Of a stretch of 64,000 bases of DNA, positions 32,858-41,834 are shown piece after piece (position 1 is the first letter of the stretch; each line of letters starts with the position of its first letter). The notes under the pieces are model-generated. The model made no database searches and was not told where the DNA came from. It saw only the letters and a program-made list of their open reading frames with translations. Made by a program: the position numbers and the translations under genes. The stretch spans positions 372,001 through 436,000 of the forward strand of contig OZ254079.1 of assembly GCA_965267475.1 (NCBI GenBank), read 5' to 3'. Source of the stretch: JBCBKU01 sp965267475 (GTDB taxonomy: Bacteria; Pseudomonadota; Alphaproteobacteria; Rhodobacterales; Rhodobacteraceae).

Positions 32858-34141
32858 TTAGTTCGTGGTCAGCGGAACGCCGTTGCCGTTCGGGGTGAAG
32901 ACGCTTGGCGCCGCCGTGGCATCCACCGGTGCGGACAGCGTGTCCACCGTCTTGCGATACAAGCGATGGGCCCGCGTTTCCTCAAGATCGACATCGCCGG
33001 CATAGATGACCTGTCCCGGTTCGACGGAATTTTTCAGAACGCCGCCATCCAGAAGCGTGATCGGCACGACATCTTCGTGCCCATCAAGTTCGATCGCTTC
33101 ACCGCGAACCTCAAAACCGCCCAAAGCTTCTTCGATCACCGTACCTGCCTCAAGCGGGCGCTTGGCAACTGCGGCGACAGTGACGCGCGGCGTATGCCCG
33201 TTTGTCAAAAGCGGCGCCTCGCCCCGGGCCACGCGGCGCAGGGTTTTGCCCAACTCTAGATGAACCATGTGATGCGGACGAAGCAGCATATACGCGGTCT
33301 CTTTTGTCGTCAGCAGACGCGTCAGCGGCATATATCCCTCAGCCAAATCGGCCACGGCACTTTCGGCAAGGATCAACACGCCCGGAGGACCACCGGGGTT
33401 CAGCACATAGTCACTGATCGGTGCCCCAAGCTCGCGCGCGGCATCGGCCATATAGTCCAGATCAGCCAGGTTCTCGACCGAACCGCCGATCAGCCCCTGC
33501 TTCGCGATCCGTGCGCCAAGACCGTTGGCCACAAGTGCTTGTTCCACCTGCAATTTACCACCATCGGTGAAGGACGTGACCTGACGAAGGCTAAGCCCCT
33601 GACGGTTGCCCCAATAGATCATGTCTTCCCGGGTCGGCGTCAGGTTCAGGAACCCCTTAAGGTTGATGTAGGCCAGTGGCTTGAACGCCATGTCCAGCGC
33701 TTCATAGTGAAGCTCGGCCAGACAGCCCGGCTGATCACCATGCGCCTCGGTAATGTCGAAGCCCATGCGCACCATCGCCGAACCCACGGTGATCTGCGCT
33801 TCGGAATTCATCGTCACGATCTTGCGGCCAGCTTCGCCCGCCGCGATCATGACTTTCGTTGCGTGCACAGTGTCGCCTGAGCATTCCAGAACGATGTCTG
33901 CGTGTTCGACCAGTTGGTCGAGCGAATTCGTCAAAAGCGCTTCGGGAAAGGTTTCAGCAGAGGCCGAAGGATCGCGACGGGTCAGAACCCCCGTGACCTC
34001 GAAATCAGGCATGCTTTCGATCAGTGAATATATTCCCCGGGCGATAAACCCGGTACCGGACAAACCAACACGCGTCACAGGATACTCATTTCTTGCTTCA
34101 AAAGACTTCCGGGACGACCCCCTGGAACTGCTTTTTGTCAT
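32858..34141 (-). CDS. SAF-domain NAD(P)-dependent dehydrogenase (homoserine-dehydrogenase-like)
   Basis: From MTKSSSRGSSRKSFEARNEY (ATG 34141, GGGAG upstream) the protein has 427 residues. A Rossmann domain comes first (VGLSGTGFIARGIYSLIES), with DIVLECSGDTVHATKV next. The C-terminal third (KRPLEAGTVIEEALGGFEVRG) is a SAF domain, the fold shared with antifreeze proteins and FlgA. Proteins of this kind are listed as predicted homoserine dehydrogenases or, wrongly, flagellar FlgA. The real substrate may be a branched or unusual sugar acid; I cannot decide it. It stands alone between hpt and argG. Confidence 0.75.
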   Translation of the reverse strand: MTKSSSRGSSRKSFEARNEYPVTRVGLSGTGFIARGIYSLIESMPDFEVTGVLTRRDPSASAETFPEALLTNSLDQLVEHADIVLECSGDTVHATKVMIAAGEAGRKIVTMNSEAQITVGSAMVRMGFDITEAHGDQPGCLAELHYEALDMAFKPLAYINLKGFLNLTPTREDMIYWGNRQGLSLRQVTSFTDGGKLQVEQALVANGLGARIAKQGLIGGSVENLADLDYMADAARELGAPISDYVLNPGGPPGVLILAESAVADLAEGYMPLTRLLTTKETAYMLLRPHHMVHLELGKTLRRVARGEAPLLTNGHTPRVTVAAVAKRPLEAGTVIEEALGGFEVRGEAIELDGHEDVVPITLLDGGVLKNSVEPGQVIYAGDVDLEETRAHRLYRKTVDTLSAPVDATAAPSVFTPNGNGVPLTTN

Positions 34142-34479
34142 CCGACACTCCCACCGGGCCACGCCCGACACCAATAACACCACGCCCCCCGGCAAGGTTA
34201 CTGTCCAAATTAGGAGTGACGGCGTGAAAAACGCCGAACCAGTTACCCGTTCCCAAGATCACTCTACGTCAGGCGCCCAGTTTACGCCAACGCTTTTAGA
34301 TTCCGTGGCGATTGAAGCGTGGCGAAGATGCACGGCAGGAACAATCGGCACGATTTGTTCGGGTCCCGCCAAAAACGGAAACAACAAGGATTCGTTGGCA
34401 AAAGCACCCGGTGTTCTTGCTGACCGGGGAAAAAGGTTCTAGACGCGCCTCCGCAACCGATAACGCCCAGGTCCGTCCC
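34142..34479. other. 338-base intergenic region between the SAF-domain gene and argG
   Basis: This divergent region must hold promoters for both flanking genes. I see a small hairpin GGCGT-GAAAA-ACGCC (34221-34235) and an AGGAG-GTG pair that opens a 72-codon frame (34224-34442). Its codon use (TTA, AGA, AGG) and composition do not resemble neighbouring genes, so I do not call it a gene. No RNA gene or repeat is recognisable. Confidence 0.5.
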
Positions 34480-35697
34480 ATGTCCGCACCCAAGAAAGTC
34501 GTCCTCGCTTATTCCGGGGGTCTCGACACATCGATCATCCTGAAATGGCTGCAAACCGAATACGGGTGCGAGGTTGTGACCTTCACGGCCGATCTGGGCC
34601 AAGGGGAAGAGCTGGAGCCAGCGCGCGCCAAGGCCGAGATGATGGGCGCGACAGACATCTATATCGAGGATGTCCGCGAAGAATTTGTGCGCGATTTCGT
34701 ATTCCCGATGTTTCGGGCGAATGCCGTCTATGAGGGTCTATACCTTCTGGGGACATCAATTGCCCGGCCACTGATTTCGAAACGGCTTGTCGAGATCGCC
34801 CATGAAACAGGGGCCGACGCTGTGGCCCACGGTGCAACCGGCAAGGGCAATGATCAGGTACGGTTTGAACTGGCCGCCTATGCGCTGGATCCGGCCATCA
34901 AGGTCATTGCGCCCTGGCGCGAATGGGATCTGTCATCTCGGACCAAGCTGATCGAGTTCGCGGAACAGCATCAGATTCCGATTGCCAAGGACAAACGCGG
35001 CGAAGCGCCATTCTCGGTCGACGCCAACCTTTTGCACACCTCGTCCGAAGGAAAGGTGCTGGAAGATCCGGCAGAACCCGCGCCCCCGTATGTCTATCAG
35101 CGCACCGTCGATCCGACCGAGGCGCCGGACGATCCCGAATACATCGAGATCGGATTTGAGAGAGGCGATGCGGTCTCAATTAACGGCGTGGCGATGTCAC
35201 CGGCGGAGATTCTAACCAAACTGAACGAATTGGGCGGCAAACACGGGATCGGGCGGCTCGACCTGGTCGAAAACCGCTTTGTCGGGATGAAATCCCGCGG
35301 AATCTACGAAACGCCTGGCGGCACCGTATTGCTGGAAGCGCATCGCGGGATCGAACAAATCACCCTCGACCGGGGCGCAGGGCACCTGAAGGACGAGCTG
35401 ATGCCGCGCTATGCCGAGCTCATCTATAACGGGTTCTGGTTCTCGCCCGAGCGCGAGATGCTTCAAGCCGCCATAGACAAAAGCCAAGACCACGTATTTG
35501 GCACCGTGCGCCTGATGCTTTACAAGGGCGCCGCTCGGACCGTGGGCCGCTGGTCGGACAATTCGCTTTATTCCGAAGCGCATGTCACGTTCGAGGACGA
35601 TGCCGGTGCATACGACCAGAAAGACGCGGCCGGTTTCATCCAGCTAAATGCGTTGCGGCTGAAGCTGCTGGCCGCGCGAAATCGAAGAAAATCGTAA
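34480..35697 (+). CDS. argG: Argininosuccinate synthase
   Basis: From MSAPKKVVLAYSGGLDTSII the protein has 405 residues and joins citrulline to aspartate using ATP. The N-type PP-motif is SGGLDTS; other blocks are GATGKGNDQVRFE and APWREWDLSSRTK, and the substrate-binding region YVYQRTVDPTEAPD. The open frame continues upstream to 34312 but the extra residues are not homologous. It is monocistronic, with a 156-base gap to the next gene. Confidence 0.98.
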   Translation: MSAPKKVVLAYSGGLDTSIILKWLQTEYGCEVVTFTADLGQGEELEPARAKAEMMGATDIYIEDVREEFVRDFVFPMFRANAVYEGLYLLGTSIARPLISKRLVEIAHETGADAVAHGATGKGNDQVRFELAAYALDPAIKVIAPWREWDLSSRTKLIEFAEQHQIPIAKDKRGEAPFSVDANLLHTSSEGKVLEDPAEPAPPYVYQRTVDPTEAPDDPEYIEIGFERGDAVSINGVAMSPAEILTKLNELGGKHGIGRLDLVENRFVGMKSRGIYETPGGTVLLEAHRGIEQITLDRGAGHLKDELMPRYAELIYNGFWFSPEREMLQAAIDKSQDHVFGTVRLMLYKGAARTVGRWSDNSLYSEAHVTFEDDAGAYDQKDAAGFIQLNALRLKLLAARNRRKS

Positions 35698-35853
35698 ACA
35701 AAACCGCCTGCCAGCCCGGAATACCTCGCGATTTCGTGACAACTTCGCAAAGTTGCCACAACTTGGCCGTGTTCCGGCGCGAACCGTGCCACGGGGACAG
35801 TCGCGTCCGCCGATTGGGCGCGTGTTAACGGGAACTGGAAAGGCGTCACGGTT

Positions 35854-36921
35854 ATGGAAAACCAAGACTATCAAACCGTTGAGGAATTTGAATTCCGCGG
35901 AACCGCAGGACAGTGGTTCGGCATCTGGATCGTCAACCTGTTGTTGACCATCGTCACGGTCGGGATCTACTCGGCTTGGGCTAAAGTCCGGAGAAACAAG
36001 TATTTTTACCAGCACACATATGTCGCTGGCCGCAATTTCGACTATCACGCGACAGGTATGCAGATCCTGATCGGCCGCCTGATCGTGATCGGCGCTGTCG
36101 TCGCATATTCGATCTTCTCGGCAATCATGCCCTTGGTCGCGCTTCTGATGCTCCTGGCCTTCATCGCAATTTTCCCGATCCTGATCGTCCGTTCACTCAA
36201 GTTCAACGCACAGGTGTCGAGCTGGTCGAACGTACGCTTCGGGTTCCACGGATCGAACGGCGGGGCCTATCTGGTCTATCTCGTTTATCCGATCCTGACG
36301 GCATTGACGCTTTACCTGACCTATCCCTTCCTGGATCGCGCCCTGAAGCGCTTCACAATGGGCAATATCAGCCTTGGTCAAAGCGAATTCGAATTCGATG
36401 CACCGATCCGCCCCTTTTACGGTGCCTTTCTGGCCGCGATCGCCTGGGTTCTGTTCGTCGGCATCATCTGCCTGACGGTCTTCGGATCCGCAATTGCCGG
36501 GCTGTCTTCGCTTAATCCCGCAGTTTTGGAGCAAAATCCCGAAGCCTTCGCTGGCCTGATCGTTGGGTTCTACGTGTTCATCTTCGTGGCGCTCTTCCCA
36601 GCGGGCACGATCTATCAGGCCTTTGTGCGGAACATCGTGTACAACAATCTGGCGCTTGAAGGCGGGCACCGGTTCCATTCGAACGTGCATCCGATCAAGC
36701 TGTTCTGGATCGCGCTGTCGAATGCGGTACTCGTGCTGGTTTCGCTGGGCCTTCTGCTGCCATACGCGCAGGTCCGCCTGACGAAGTACCTGGCCAGCCA
36801 CACGGCAATGATCCCGAATGGATCGCTCGACAACTTCCTCAGCTCGGTCGACCGCCAGTCCAGCGCGCTTGGCGACGCCTACACCGATATCGAGGCAATT
36901 GACGTCGGCCTGCCGATCTGA
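35854..36921 (+). CDS. DUF898 (YjgN-type) polytopic membrane protein
   Basis: The 355-residue protein has about seven hydrophobic helices and the DUF898 N-terminus: EEFEFRGTAGQWFGIWIVNLLLTIVTVGIYSAWAKVRRNKYFY, given here in parts near residues 10-55. The YSAWAKVRRNKYF block is the family signature. YjgN-type proteins are inner-membrane proteins of unknown role. The gene is followed 13 bases later by an M48-like peptidase gene with a membrane segment, forming a two-gene unit. Confidence 0.87.
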   Translation: MENQDYQTVEEFEFRGTAGQWFGIWIVNLLLTIVTVGIYSAWAKVRRNKYFYQHTYVAGRNFDYHATGMQILIGRLIVIGAVVAYSIFSAIMPLVALLMLLAFIAIFPILIVRSLKFNAQVSSWSNVRFGFHGSNGGAYLVYLVYPILTALTLYLTYPFLDRALKRFTMGNISLGQSEFEFDAPIRPFYGAFLAAIAWVLFVGIICLTVFGSAIAGLSSLNPAVLEQNPEAFAGLIVGFYVFIFVALFPAGTIYQAFVRNIVYNNLALEGGHRFHSNVHPIKLFWIALSNAVLVLVSLGLLLPYAQVRLTKYLASHTAMIPNGSLDNFLSSVDRQSSALGDAYTDIEAIDVGLPI

Positions 36922-36934
36922 CCCTTAAGGGCCC

Positions 36935-37960
36935 ATGATGGACCCGATAAAAGTCACCGGCCGGGCCTATCCGGCCGGAACGTCAAAACAAGTGCCCGCG
37001 ACGATGGAAGTCGCGGGCAATTCTGTTGTGATCACAAGCCATGACGGGCATGAGCTTGGCCGCAGCGACCTTAAACATCTAGAGGTCGATCATCAGGTCG
37101 GCACGGCCCCACGCAAACTGAAGCTTTTGGACGGTACGCTTTTCGAAACTCAGGATTTCGACGCCGTCGAGCGGATCAAAACAGACCCTAAAGCGAGGCT
37201 TTTGCACTCGATGGAGGCGTTTCGGGGTCGCCTGGTCGTGGTCGTGGCTGCCTGCATCGCGGGCGGCGTGATGGTCTATACCTTCGCCTTGCCGCTTTTG
37301 GTAACCGTTGCGGTTTGGCTGACGCCGCCCGCCTTGGAACGCACCATTGATCGGGGGACGATGCAGACCATCGACCTGACAATGGCCGAGCCGACATCGC
37401 TTGACCCCGAGAAGATGGCAGAAGCAGAAGAGCTGTTCGCGCGGCTGCTGAACGCGATGCCACCCGACCAGCGGACTGCGTCGAACTTTAACCTGCAATT
37501 CCGCGACCTGCCCGGAATGGGCCCGAATGCGTTCGCGCTTCCAGGCGGGACCATCGTTCTGACCGACGCCCTGGTGACCGAATTTGACGACCCCGACATC
37601 ATCGGCGGCATCCTGGGCCATGAAATCGGGCACGTCGTCGACAAGCACGGGCTGCGCCAGCTTTACAGGTCGCTGGGGATCTATGTGCTGATTGCCCTGA
37701 TTGTGGGCGATACCGGGCCGATCCTGGAAGATATCATTCTGGAAGGGAATGTTCTTCTATCGTTGGCCAATTCGCGGGCCCACGAACGGGACGCCGATGA
37801 TTTCGGGATTCGGTTGGCAGACGCGGCAGGTCTTGATCCGGCGGGTCTTCTGGAATTTTTTGAGGCGCTGCCAAGCGACGGAACGCCAAGCTGGTACTCA
37901 TCGCACCCAGCACATGAAGAGCGGCAGGAAAACATCCGCAGCTATATCGACGGAAACTAG
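36935..37960 (+). CDS. M48-family zinc metallopeptidase with membrane segment
   Basis: The 341-residue protein begins with a small beta-rich domain (about residues 1-95), then a hydrophobic segment (about 100-130), then an M48 peptidase domain. The zinc motif is HEIGH (His229-Glu230-His233), with the third ligand probably in SRAHERDADDFG. LPGGTIVLTDALV precedes the active site as in M48 proteins. No signal peptide is seen, so the membrane segment probably anchors it. It is cotranscribed with DUF898. Its substrate is unknown; quality control of membrane proteins is a reasonable guess from HtpX/BepA relatives. Confidence 0.9.
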   Translation: MMDPIKVTGRAYPAGTSKQVPATMEVAGNSVVITSHDGHELGRSDLKHLEVDHQVGTAPRKLKLLDGTLFETQDFDAVERIKTDPKARLLHSMEAFRGRLVVVVAACIAGGVMVYTFALPLLVTVAVWLTPPALERTIDRGTMQTIDLTMAEPTSLDPEKMAEAEELFARLLNAMPPDQRTASNFNLQFRDLPGMGPNAFALPGGTIVLTDALVTEFDDPDIIGGILGHEIGHVVDKHGLRQLYRSLGIYVLIALIVGDTGPILEDIILEGNVLLSLANSRAHERDADDFGIRLADAAGLDPAGLLEFFEALPSDGTPSWYSSHPAHEERQENIRSYIDGN

Positions 37961-38673
37961 TCCAAGGCGTGGGCCTTCATGGCCAGGTAATGCGGCATTG
38001 CATCTTCAGCGAGCTGGGCCATAGACCCGTTAAGATTTGGGATTGGGCCTTCGGCACCCTCAAACCCTGAACTTCGGTGAATGGCACCGTACCAATGCGG
38101 CGCCCAGGCCCCATCCTCTGGACGGCCGCCGGGCGCCCAGCGTGTCATTCCAGGATCGACAGGTATATCAAGCGCTTTACAAAGGGCGGACAGGGCCCGT
38201 GCCGGGTCATCTCGGATCCATTGGCTGTCCAGCACGGGCGGCGACTGCCCAAAATCGCGAGCCCTTTGAAACAGATCCGCCAGCTGCCGAAACCCAAGAT
38301 CTTCCGCAGTGGGGTTTTCGCGCTTTCGAACATAGCTTGCGACAACCCGCGCCGGATGCCGGATTAGGAAAACATTTGTAACATCCGCCATCCATTCCAG
38401 CGGCATGCCGTCCACCATATGGTGCGCCATATGCTTCTGATAGAAATGTGTTTTGCCACCAGGTACTGGTCCTAAGCACCGCCGAACCACCGCCTGTGGA
38501 TCGCGCGTACCGGCTGCCAAAATCTCATCCCGCATCGGATGATCGATGCCCGTTTTCTCAAGAAACGCTGCATAGAACGGCTCATCCCAGACTGCGCAGT
38601 CCGGCCGCTCCGCGAAGGCATACATCATGGCGGTTGACAGGTTCCGTGGCCCCGACCACATGGCTATCCGCAT
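37957..38673 (-). CDS. Sulfotransferase-family protein
   Basis: From MRIAMWSGPRNLSTAMMYAF (ATG 38673) the product has 238 residues. The 5'-phosphosulfate-binding loop is WSGPRNLSTAMM and the 3'-phosphate-binding region is FLIRHPARVVASYVRKR. This suggests PAPS-dependent sulfonation of an unidentified acceptor, or an ancestral relative with another role. No PAPS-synthesis genes are adjacent. It converges on the M48 peptidase gene with a four-base overlap and diverges from msrA. Confidence 0.82.
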   Translation of the reverse strand: MRIAMWSGPRNLSTAMMYAFAERPDCAVWDEPFYAAFLEKTGIDHPMRDEILAAGTRDPQAVVRRCLGPVPGGKTHFYQKHMAHHMVDGMPLEWMADVTNVFLIRHPARVVASYVRKRENPTAEDLGFRQLADLFQRARDFGQSPPVLDSQWIRDDPARALSALCKALDIPVDPGMTRWAPGGRPEDGAWAPHWYGAIHRSSGFEGAEGPIPNLNGSMAQLAEDAMPHYLAMKAHALD

Positions 38674-38791
38674 CTCAAACCTCGATATTTCAGACTTGGT
38701 AACGAGTCTCACCTCGTCGTGACCTCACGCGCCAGTGAATTGCTCCTGTTCGTCCGCGAGATAAAACTTCCTGCAACGACGGAGAGAGACC

Positions 38792-39463
38792 ATGACACTT
38801 TGCTTCAAATGCATGAAACCGGCCCTTCTGGCCATCGCAATCCTCTTTGGGTTGGCGCTCCAATATGGCCAGGTCCACGCTGCCGAACGCACGATCAACC
38901 TGGCGGGTGGGTGTTTCTGGTGCACCGAAAGCGACTTTGAATCCGTGAACGGCGTAAAGGAAGCCGTATCGGGGTTTACAGGCGGCGATCGCGCGAACCC
39001 GACCTATAAGCAGGTCAGCCGCGGCGGCACCGGTCACCGTGAGGCGGTTCAAATCACCTATGACGACAGCGTCGTCTCGTTGGACCGCTTGTTCTATCTC
39101 TTCTTCCGCTCGGTGGATCCAACCGATGCAGGCGGCCAGTTTTGTGACCGCGGCGAACATTACTCGACCGCGATTTACTATTCCAATGAGGCCGAAAAGG
39201 CTGCGGCCGAGAAAGCTAAGCGCCAGGCAGAACGGGAACTTGGCCAAAAGATTGTAACCCCGATCCTTCCCGCCAAGGCGTTCTATCCTTCAAGCGCCTA
39301 CCACCAGGACTATTACAAGCAGACGTCGGTCGTCCTGACGCGGCGTGGCCCGAAAACCAAGGCTGAAGCTTACAAGTTCTATCGCAACGGTTGCGGTCGC
39401 GACCAGCGTGTCAAAGAGCTTTGGGGATCGAAAGCGCCCTTTGTCGGCAAGTATTCCTCATAA
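38792..39463 (+). CDS. msrA: Exported peptide-methionine (S)-S-oxide reductase
   Basis: The 223-residue precursor has a hydrophobic N-terminus (about residues 10-30, ending VHAAER), so it is likely exported to the periplasm. The MsrA active-site block GGCFWCTESDFE contains the nucleophile Cys41, followed by GVKEAVSGFTGG. The block RGEHYSTAIYYSN and the C-terminal YHQDYYKQ complete the fold. It repairs methionine sulfoxide in proteins using thioredoxin-like reductants. Its end overlaps the malic enzyme gene by six bases, convergent. Confidence 0.95.
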   Translation: MTLCFKCMKPALLAIAILFGLALQYGQVHAAERTINLAGGCFWCTESDFESVNGVKEAVSGFTGGDRANPTYKQVSRGGTGHREAVQITYDDSVVSLDRLFYLFFRSVDPTDAGGQFCDRGEHYSTAIYYSNEAEKAAAEKAKRQAERELGQKIVTPILPAKAFYPSSAYHQDYYKQTSVVLTRRGPKTKAEAYKFYRNGCGRDQRVKELWGSKAPFVGKYSS

Positions 39464-41710
39464 CTTGCAAGCGGCCAGAACGGCCATGTTAAGGATGTCA
39501 TTGGCCGACGAAACTGACGCACAAATCTGAATGGGCTGCGGAACTCCGGTCAGGATCGGCCCGATCACAGTGGCGCCCGCCATTTCCTGAAGAAGCTTCA
39601 CCGAGATCGAAGCAGAATGGCGGGCCGGTACGACAAGAATATTCGCTGGACCTGAAAGGCGGCTGAAGGGATACTTCGCCGCCGCTTCCATATTCAGAGC
39701 CACATCCACGGTCATTTCGCCTTCGTATTCGAAATCGACCTGCCGCTGATCAAGAACTTGGGCCGCATGGCCCATCTTCTCGGCCCGTTCGCTGATCGGG
39801 TATCCGAAGGTCGAGAACGATACAAAGGCCACCCGCGGATCCAGACCAAGAAGGCGCGCGACCTCGGCACCACGCTCGGCGATATCGGCCAGATCCTCGG
39901 CATCCGGCCATTCATTGACCAGCGTATCGGCGACCAGAACGATCTTACCTTTCAACAGCACCGCCGTGACACCGGCGGCCCCATCTTCCGCGGTCGCATC
40001 AAACACGTGGTTGATCCGGTCGAGCACATGGGCCGATTTCCGGGTGACCCCGGTGACCAGCGCGTCCCCCGCCCCATGGGCCAGCATCAGCGCCGAAAAG
40101 ACATGCCGGTCCCGAGCCGCCAGCCGGTGTACATCGACCTCGTCAAATCCTTGCCGCTGAAGCCGCCGATACAGAAAATCCTTATAGGAATCCAAGTGGT
40201 CCGTGTTCGCCGCATTGACCACCTGAATCTCCGGAACTGCATCCGCCAGCCCTTCCTGCGTCAGCATTTCGGCCACTTCAGCTTCACGCCCAACGACCAG
40301 CGCCTTACCATAGCCGTTGCGCTGATAAGAAACCGCCGCCCGCAGCACCCGAACGTCATCCCCCTCGGCAAAGATCATGCGCGCCTGCGCAGCGCGCGCC
40401 CGCGCCGTGATCCCTTGCAGGATAGATGCGGTCGGGTCCATGCGCGCCATGAGCCGATGTTCGTACGACGCGATGTCCAGGATCGGGCGTCGCGCGACGC
40501 CGGTGTCCATCCCGGCTTTGGCGACCGCCGGTGGAATGCGGTGGATCAGGCGCGGATCAAATGGCGTGGGAATGATGTAGTCGCGTCCAAAGGTCAGCTT
40601 GGCGCCATAGGCGATCGCAACTTCATCCGGCACGTCTTCGCGCGCCAATTCTGCCAAGGCCCTTGCACAGGCGATCTTCATCTCATCGTTGATCGCACGT
40701 GCGTGGATGTCCAAGGCGCCCCGGAACAGGTACGGGAAACCCAGCACGTTGTTCACCTGGTTGGGGTAATCCGACCGTCCTGTGGCTACGATGGCATCTT
40801 CGCGCACGGCATGGGCATCTTCTGGCGTGATCTCAGGATCGGGATTTGCCATCGCAAAGATCACCGGATCAGGCGCCATGCTTTCCACCATTTCGGGCGT
40901 CACAGCGCCTTTTACCGACACGCCCAGGAACACATCGGCACCGTCCATCGCTTCGGCCAATGTCCGAAGATCGGTCTTGACGGCATGGCCTGACTTCCAT
41001 TGGTTCATGCCCTCGGTCCGACCCTGATAGATCACCCCCTTGGTGTCACAGACGATGCAATTGTCGTGCCGTGCGCCCATGGCCTTCAGAAGCTCGATAC
41101 AGGCAATCCCCGCAGCACCTGCCCCGTTCAGGACAATCTTCACATCCTCAATCTTCTTTTTCGAAAGATGCAGCGCGTTGATTAGACCCGCCGCACAAAT
41201 GACCGCGGTCCCGTGCTGGTCATCGTGGAAGACAGGAATGTCCATCTCTTCCTTCAGGCGCTGCTCGATGATGAAACACTCGGGCGCCTTGATGTCCTCC
41301 AGATTGATCCCGCCAAAAGTTGGCCCCATCAGGCGGACAGCTTGGCAAAAGGCGTCTGGGTCTTCGGTATCAAGCTCGATGTCGATAGAATCCACATCTG
41401 CAAATCGTTTGAACAGGACGGCCTTGCCTTCCATCACCGGCTTCGACGCCAGCGCGCCAAGATTTCCGAGACCCAGGACCGCCGTGCCATTCGAAATCAC
41501 GGCCACCAGATTGCCCTTGGTCGTATAGTCATAAGCGGTCTCGGGCGCTTCGGCGATCGCCTCGCAGGGGACAGCGACCCCAGGGGAATAGGCGAGGCTC
41601 AGGTCCCGCTGTGTTGTCATCGGAACCGAGGCTTGAACTTCAAACTTCCCCGGCTCCGGTTCACGGTGGAAGGCCAGCGCGTCTTCGGGCTCAATCTTGG
41701 TTTTTGGCAT
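39458..41710 (-). CDS. maeB: NADP-dependent malic enzyme with C-terminal phosphotransacetylase-like domain
   Basis: The 750-residue protein is the long MaeB form. The N-terminal 420 residues are the malic enzyme (YSPGVAVPC, DIELDTEDPDAFCQAV, DDQHGTAVICAAG with metal-binding residues, GAGAAGIACIELLKA for NADP). The C-terminal 320 residues resemble phosphotransacetylase (GDALVTGVTRKSA; MGHAAQVLDQRQVDFEYEGE), a domain reported to be regulatory in these enzymes. It converts malate to pyruvate and makes NADPH. It diverges from mutS. Confidence 0.97.
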   Translation of the reverse strand: MPKTKIEPEDALAFHREPEPGKFEVQASVPMTTQRDLSLAYSPGVAVPCEAIAEAPETAYDYTTKGNLVAVISNGTAVLGLGNLGALASKPVMEGKAVLFKRFADVDSIDIELDTEDPDAFCQAVRLMGPTFGGINLEDIKAPECFIIEQRLKEEMDIPVFHDDQHGTAVICAAGLINALHLSKKKIEDVKIVLNGAGAAGIACIELLKAMGARHDNCIVCDTKGVIYQGRTEGMNQWKSGHAVKTDLRTLAEAMDGADVFLGVSVKGAVTPEMVESMAPDPVIFAMANPDPEITPEDAHAVREDAIVATGRSDYPNQVNNVLGFPYLFRGALDIHARAINDEMKIACARALAELAREDVPDEVAIAYGAKLTFGRDYIIPTPFDPRLIHRIPPAVAKAGMDTGVARRPILDIASYEHRLMARMDPTASILQGITARARAAQARMIFAEGDDVRVLRAAVSYQRNGYGKALVVGREAEVAEMLTQEGLADAVPEIQVVNAANTDHLDSYKDFLYRRLQRQGFDEVDVHRLAARDRHVFSALMLAHGAGDALVTGVTRKSAHVLDRINHVFDATAEDGAAGVTAVLLKGKIVLVADTLVNEWPDAEDLADIAERGAEVARLLGLDPRVAFVSFSTFGYPISERAEKMGHAAQVLDQRQVDFEYEGEMTVDVALNMEAAAKYPFSRLSGPANILVVPARHSASISVKLLQEMAGATVIGPILTGVPQPIQICASVSSANDILNMAVLAACKL

Positions 41711-41834
41711 TGGTCCCCTCCCCTGCGTTCGAAATGCTTAGCGCGTGCGCCAATCCATCCACAACAGGGACTTTCGGCTTCCGTGTTTTTGGCGGCGTCG
41801 ATAGGGTGCGTGGACGAACCGCACGGGGGGTCCG

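Noticed and set aside
34224..34442. A 72-codon frame with AGGAG-GTG upstream of argG
   Set aside because: Codon use (TTA, AGA, AGG) is unlike neighbours, the residues show no pattern, and the start overlaps a small hairpin.
35740..35755. CAACTT-CGCA-AAGTTG hairpin after argG as a terminator
   Set aside because: Only six pairs and no U-tract; too weak to call.
39758..40993. A 411-codon plus-strand frame opposite maeB
   Set aside because: Low-complexity His/Arg/Gly/Gln composition, no motif, fully antisense to maeB.
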